A stretch of DNA of 17,792 nt from JBBQBQ01 sp038317685 (GTDB lineage: Bacteria; Desulfobacterota; Desulfuromonadia; Desulfuromonadales; DDH964): positions 1-17,792 of the forward strand of contig JBBQBQ010000050.1 in assembly GCA_038317685.1 (NCBI GenBank), written 5' to 3'. Position numbers and translations under genes: made by a program. The notes beneath the pieces were generated by a model. It was given only the letters and a program-made list of their open reading frames with translations. It was not told where the DNA came from and made no database searches. Shown piece by piece: positions 14,062 to 17,792 of the stretch (positions are counted from its first letter, which is position 1; every line of letters starts with the position of its first letter).

Positions 14062-16158
14062 CTAAACAATCTCCCCTTCCAGACGATTATCGAAGACCCT
14101 CCGGCTCTTGCGCTCGGAGCGCGGCAGGCTGCCGTAGTCGACCAGTTCCAGCTCGACGGAGACGATGAGCTGCTTCTTGATCTGGTGGGTCGCCTCGTGG
14201 ATCAGCTCCGGGGCGCGGCCCGCCTCCACCCCCTGGCCGCGCTCGATGACCAGGCGCAGATGATCCCGGCCGGAGCTCGCGTCGCGGGTCAGGTGAAGCT
14301 GATATTCGGAGCCCAGGCCCGGTACCCCGGAGAGGATGGCGTCGATGCTGGACGGGTAGATGTTGACGCCGCGAAACTTGATGGCGTCGTCGGAACGCCC
14401 CTTGATGCGGGAGTGGCGCGGCAGCAGGCTGCCGCAGGAGCAGGGGCCGGGGATGACGCGGGTCAGGTCGCGGGTGCGGTAACGAAGCAGCGGCGCCCCC
14501 TCCTTGCAGAGGCTGGTGACGACCATCTCCCCCCATTCCCCGTCGGGCAGGACCTGCAGCGTCTCGGGATCGATAATCTCCAGCAGATAGTAATCCCCCC
14601 AGTAGTGGATGCAGTCGTGTTCCGGACACTCGATGCCGGTGCCGGGACCGTAGAGCTCGGTAAGCCCGGTGATGTCGAAAAGCTCGGCGCCGCCGAAGAG
14701 TTCCGAGATCTTCTGGCGCATGGCGCGGCTGGAGCGCTCCGAGCCGTAGATGACCTTCTTCACGCCGATCTGGTCGGCGATGCCGCGGTGGTGGATCTCC
14801 TCGGCCATGAGCAGCGCCATGGAGGCGGTGGAGCAGAAGACCGTCGACTGAAAGTCGCGGAGGAACTCGATCTGCATGTCGATGTTCCCCGGCCCGACCG
14901 GCACCGCCAGGGCGCCGAGCTTTTCGCAGCCGAGCTGGAAGCCGGCCCCGGCGGTCCAGACCCCGTAGCCGACGGCGATCTGCACCCGGTCGAGGGGGGT
15001 GACGCCGGCCATCTGGTAGCAGCGGGCGAAGAAGTGGGTCCAGTCGTCGAGATCCTTCTGGGTGTAGCAAAGGACCTTGCGCTTGCCGGTGGTGCCGGAG
15101 GAGGCGTGGATGCGCACCAGCTGTTCGAAGGGGACGGCGCGCAGCGGAAAAGGGTAGCCGTCGCGCAGATCGTCGGCGCTGGTGAAGGGAAGCCGGCGCA
15201 GGTCGTCGAGGGTCCGGATGCTTTCCGGGGCGACGCCGGCGGCGTCAAGGCGCTCCCGGTAGAAGCTCGATCCTTCAAAGGCGTGGCGCACCGTCCATTG
15301 CAGCCCCTGGAGCTGGTGGTCCCTGAGGTCGTCGACGCTGCGGAAGTCGGGCATGAAATCGAGATTGTGCATAGCGGTCTTCTCCAGGCGGATGTTGGTC
15401 AGGCCGGCGGCGCCGAGGCGGCTCGCGGCCGGGTTGTCCTGGCTGGCGGCGCCGAGAAAGGCGGCGCGCAGGGCGGGGTCTTTGAGGAGTTCGCTGCTCG
15501 CGCCCTGTTCGACGATGCGGCCGTTCGCCAGCAGAAAGGCGCGGTCGGAGGCGGAAAGAGCGCGGGCGGCATTCTGCTCGACGAGGAGGATGGTGGTGCC
15601 GGCGCGGGCCAGCTGATGAATGATGGCGAAGATCTCGTCGGTGATCAAGGGGGCGAGCCCCAGGCTCGGCTCGTCGAGGAGCAGCAGGCGCGGCTTCGCC
15701 ATCAGCGCCCGGCCCATGGCGAGCATCTGCTGCTCGCCGCCGGAGAGGGTCCCGGCGAGCTGCCGGTGGCGCTGGCGCAGCTTCGGAAAGCGGCCGTAGA
15801 CCTCCTCGATCCGCGCCGCAGCCTCCCCTTTTCCGAGGCGCAGCGGCAAGGCGCCGAGGGCGAGATTCTCCGCCACCGACAGCTGGGGGAAGACCTCCCG
15901 CCCCTCCGGCGACAAGGTCACGCCGAGGCGCACCAGGCGCGCCGGGGCGCTGCCGGTAATCTCCCGGTCGTCGAGGAGGATGCGTCCGCCGCTCGGCTTG
16001 ACCAACCCCAGCAGACACTTCAAGAGGGTGCTCTTGCCGGCGCCGTTGGCCCCGACCAGGGCCACGGTCTGCCCCTTGTCGACCTCCAGGGAGACGCCGA
16101 AGAGGGCCTGGGCGGCGCCGTAATGGGCAGTGAGGTTGTCGATGGTCAGTAAACTCAC
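14062..16158 (-). CDS. LivF-type ABC ATPase fused in frame to phenylacetate-CoA ligase (PaaK-like)
   Basis: One open frame of 698 codons contains two normally separate proteins. Residues 1-238 are LivF, an ATPase of the Liv importer: Walker A GANGAGKST (36-44), signature LSGGEQQ (138-144), Walker B LLLLDEP (158-164) and VEQN (193-196). After a linker of about 24 residues, residues 263-698 are an adenylate-forming ligase of the phenylacetate-CoA ligase family, which makes an acyl-CoA from an aromatic acid, ATP and CoA. It shows SSGTTGKRK (353-361), DITGLTELYGPG (495-506), YRTRDL (560-565), RIKGRSDDAIKFRGVNIYPS (584-603) and a C-terminal RKSRRV. The GTG at 16158 has a GGTGA site. An internal ATG at 15372 (MHNLDFMPDF) has its own GGAG 9 nt upstream, so the ligase may also be made alone. 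The fusion could be genuine, the result of a lost livF stop, or a sequencing error. Confidence 0.9.
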   Translation of the reverse strand: MSLLTIDNLTAHYGAAQALFGVSLEVDKGQTVALVGANGAGKSTLLKCLLGLVKPSGGRILLDDREITGSAPARLVRLGVTLSPEGREVFPQLSVAENLALGALPLRLGKGEAAARIEEVYGRFPKLRQRHRQLAGTLSGGEQQMLAMGRALMAKPRLLLLDEPSLGLAPLITDEIFAIIHQLARAGTTILLVEQNAARALSASDRAFLLANGRIVEQGASSELLKDPALRAAFLGAASQDNPAASRLGAAGLTNIRLEKTAMHNLDFMPDFRSVDDLRDHQLQGLQWTVRHAFEGSSFYRERLDAAGVAPESIRTLDDLRRLPFTSADDLRDGYPFPLRAVPFEQLVRIHASSGTTGKRKVLCYTQKDLDDWTHFFARCYQMAGVTPLDRVQIAVGYGVWTAGAGFQLGCEKLGALAVPVGPGNIDMQIEFLRDFQSTVFCSTASMALLMAEEIHHRGIADQIGVKKVIYGSERSSRAMRQKISELFGGAELFDITGLTELYGPGTGIECPEHDCIHYWGDYYLLEIIDPETLQVLPDGEWGEMVVTSLCKEGAPLLRYRTRDLTRVIPGPCSCGSLLPRHSRIKGRSDDAIKFRGVNIYPSSIDAILSGVPGLGSEYQLHLTRDASSGRDHLRLVIERGQGVEAGRAPELIHEATHQIKKQLIVSVELELVDYGSLPRSERKSRRVFDNRLEGEIV

Positions 16159-16234
16159 AATTTCACCGGCAGAACGCAGAAGAAACGAAACATCCTATTG
16201 AGAAAAAAGTGCCGAAACAGGCGGCTTCCCCCGG

Positions 16235-16488
16235 GCCGTCAAAAATGCCCAGCTGCAAGGCGAACGAAATCCTTCGGAATAAGGCGTACCTGAAAGGTAC
16301 GTCGTTGACGCAGGATGAGGACAACGCTGCAGATGGGCGTTTTTCATCGGCCCGTCACGCCGTCAAAAATGCCCAGCTGCAAGGCGAACGAAATCCTTCG
16401 AAATAAGGCGTACCTGAAAGGTACGTCGTTGACGCAGGATGAGGACAACGCTGCAGATGGGCGTTTTTCATCGGCCCGTCACGCCGTC
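16235..16488. repeat. Two tandem copies of a 124-bp hairpin-forming repeat
   Basis: Copy 1 (16235-16358) and copy 2 (16359-16482, with identity running on to 16488) differ at one base seen (G at 16277, A at 16401). Each copy has nearly complementary ends, AAAAATGCCCAGCTGCA and TGCAGATGGGCGTTTTT (two mismatches in 17), and an inner stem GTACC-TGAAA-GGTAC, so the whole unit can fold into one long hairpin. It fills the 320-bp gap between livG and the livF-paaK start; nothing else was seen there. Copy 2 overlaps the last bases of livG, and copy 1 carries a duplicate of that gene end. The ends with T/A runs could also act as terminators. It looks like a REP/MITE-type intergenic element. Confidence 0.9.
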
Positions 16489-17243
16489 GCCTCCATCCTT
16501 CCCAGATAGGCTTCAAGGACCAGGGGGTTGCGGCGAACTTCGTCGGGGCTGCCGACCGCGATGCAGCGGCCGGAATCGAGGACCACCACGGTATCGGCCA
16601 GGCCCATCACCAGTTCCATATCATGTTCCACCAGCAGCAGGGTCTGCCCCCGGCGGCGCAGGCGGCGCAGCTCCTCGCCGACGGCGGCGGTCTCGGCGGC
16701 GTTGAGGCCGGCCACCGGTTCGTCGAGAAGGACCAGTTTCGGTTCCCCGACGCAGGCGCGGGCCAGTTCGACCCGCTTGCGGTCGCCGTAGGCGAGCACC
16801 CCGGCCGGCCAGTCGGCCTTATCGGCGAGACCGAACCGGTCGAGAGCCTGCAGGGCCCGTAGCTTGAGGCGCCGCTCGCGGTGGCGCAGGTACGGCAGGC
16901 GCAGCATCGCCATGGTCAGCGAGGTTCCGGCTTCGGGGGTGAGTCCGGTCAGGACGTTGTCGAGGACCGACAGCCGCGGGAAGAGCTTGAGGTTCTGAAA
17001 GGTGCGGGCGATCCCGAGCCGGGCGATGGCGTGGGGGGCCCGCCCGGTCAGTTCCTCCCCGGCGAAGGTCAGGGATCCGGAGCTCGGCGGCAGGACCCCG
17101 GTGATGCAGTTGATCAGGGTGCTCTTGCCGGCGCCGTTGGGACCGATCAGCGCCGTCACCGCTCCGGCGGCGACGCTGAAGCTCACCGCGTCAAGGGCCG
17201 GCAGGCCGCCGAAGTATTTGCTCACCGCCTCAAGCCGCAGCAC
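16479..17243 (-). CDS. livG: Branched-chain amino acid ABC transporter ATPase LivG
   Basis: This 254-residue ATPase has Walker A GPNGAGKST, the Q-loop region ARTFQNLKLFPRLSVLDNV, Walker B LVLLDEP followed by VAGLNAAET, and the switch histidine in LVEHDMELVM. These are the hallmarks of LivG, partner of LivF in powering import through LivH/LivM. The signature is AYGDRKRVELAR, where LSYG.QR.LEIAR is more usual, an acceptable variation in this family. The GTG at 17243 lies inside the livM 3' end (14-nt overlap) with CGGAGG upstream, so the genes are translationally coupled. Its stop lies inside the tandem repeat that separates it from livF. Confidence 0.95.
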   Translation of the reverse strand: MLRLEAVSKYFGGLPALDAVSFSVAAGAVTALIGPNGAGKSTLINCITGVLPPSSGSLTFAGEELTGRAPHAIARLGIARTFQNLKLFPRLSVLDNVLTGLTPEAGTSLTMAMLRLPYLRHRERRLKLRALQALDRFGLADKADWPAGVLAYGDRKRVELARACVGEPKLVLLDEPVAGLNAAETAAVGEELRRLRRRGQTLLLVEHDMELVMGLADTVVVLDSGRCIAVGSPDEVRRNPLVLEAYLGRMEATA

Positions 17244-17792
17244 GTTTTTGCCTCCGCAGCGCCAGCCGCATCCGGATCAGATCGACCAGTCCGGTCACCA
17301 GTCCCTGCGGCAGGAAGAGCAGGATCGACACCAGGATGGCGCCGTGGATGAAGTCCTTGTAGGTCTCGAAGACGGCGATCCACTCGGGGAGAAGGGTCAT
17401 CAGGGCAGCGCCGAAGAGGCTCCCCCAGACCGAACCCATGCCGCCGACGACGACCATGATCGCCAGGTCCGCCGACTTGAAGATGTTGAAGGAGTCGGGG
17501 CTGACGAAGCCGTAGCAGTGGGCGAAGAGGCTGCCGGCGAGGGAGGCGAAGACCGCCGACAGGACGAAGACCTGGATCTTGGCGCGGCGCACGTCGACCC
17601 CGAGGGACGCTGCCGCCGTCTCGTCGCCGGCCAGCGCCGCCAGCCCCCGGCCGACGCCGCTGCGCACCAGGTTGAGGGCGAGGAGCAGAAGGGTCAGGGC
17701 CACCCCCCAGACCAGGTAGTGGAAACGCATCTCGCTGTCGAAGACGAAGGAACCGACGGCCAGAGGCGGCACCCCGGAAAAGCCGCTCGGCC
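17230..17792 (-). CDS. livM: Branched-chain amino acid ABC transporter permease LivM, 3' part
   Basis: The frame is open to the right edge, so only the C-terminal part (about 187 codons) is present. The first residues visible, PSGFSGVPPL, fit the loop of LivM proteins, so the GTG at 17772 is not the true start. Four hydrophobic segments are visible (near FHYLVWGVALTLLLLALNLV, FVLSAVFASLAGSLFAHCYG, LAIMVVVGGMGSVWGSLFGA and IHGAILVSILLFLPQGLV). The loops GRGLAALAGDETAAASLGVD and GGMGSVWGSLFGAA are typical for the family; the latter contacts the ATPases. The C-terminus is basic (RMRLALRRQKRAAA) and cytoplasmic. It overlaps livG by 14 nt. It forms the membrane channel with LivH, which is not in the window. 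Confidence 0.94.
   Translation of the reverse strand, partial: PSGFSGVPPLAVGSFVFDSEMRFHYLVWGVALTLLLLALNLVRSGVGRGLAALAGDETAAASLGVDVRRAKIQVFVLSAVFASLAGSLFAHCYGFVSPDSFNIFKSADLAIMVVVGGMGSVWGSLFGAALMTLLPEWIAVFETYKDFIHGAILVSILLFLPQGLVTGLVDLIRMRLALRRQKRAAA

Noticed and set aside
14185..16152. A 655-codon plus-strand open frame opposite livF-paaK
   Set aside because: Antisense shadow with low-complexity G/A/D-rich protein; the minus strand has unambiguous ATPase and ligase motifs.
16209..16509. Two short plus-strand frames (KMPSCKANEILRNKAYLKG-like) across the tandem repeats
   Set aside because: The near-identical peptides come from the duplicated hairpin element, not from a gene.

Overview
The window carries a subtype I-G (formerly I-U) CRISPR-Cas locus followed by part of a branched-chain amino acid (Liv) ABC transporter cluster. 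The gene families (Csx17, the GSU0053-like Csb1, the GSU0054-like Csb2, a fused Cas4-Cas1, and a liv operon coupled to a phenylacetate-CoA ligase) together with the high GC content suggest a Geobacter/Desulfuromonas-type organism (Desulfuromonadia). This assignment rests on remembered family and synteny knowledge, not on a search.

Layout. Positions 1-494 hold seven identical 37-bp CRISPR repeats; the array continues beyond the left edge. Positions 495-700 are the probable leader. From 701 to 11246 the cas genes all lie on the minus strand. In transcription order they are cas3 (helicase then HD), csx17 (cas8-like), csb1 (cas7), csb2 (cas5-cas6, interrupted by an in-frame TAA), a Bro-N/antirepressor-like gene not part of the usual cas set, cas4-cas1 and cas2. 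Gene overlaps or short gaps tie cas3 through the Bro-N gene together. The adaptation module cas4-cas1-cas2 has its own good sigma70-type promoter with a palindrome over its -10 region. A small unknown gene (11387-11647) lies upstream of cas3, and the two genes share a duplicated promoter/operator-like element. A very strong two-way hairpin terminator (11724-11771) separates the defence locus from the transporter cluster.

Positions 11790-17792 contain, on the minus strand, livM (cut by the right edge), livG, a 124-bp tandem repeat, an unusual in-frame LivF-PaaK fusion gene, and livK. A lone alpha-1,2-fucosyltransferase-like gene (GT11) on the plus strand lies between the fusion gene and livK. 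The Liv proteins would form an importer for branched-chain amino acids or other carboxylates such as aromatic acids. The attached CoA ligase suggests that uptake and activation of an aromatic acid are coupled, but this is inference.

The most notable points are the single nonsense codon splitting csb2, which should remove the Cas6-like end of the crRNA-processing subunit while the rest of the locus looks intact; the extra Bro-N gene inside the cas cluster; the shared regulatory element upstream of cas3 and the small gene; and the LivF-PaaK fusion.
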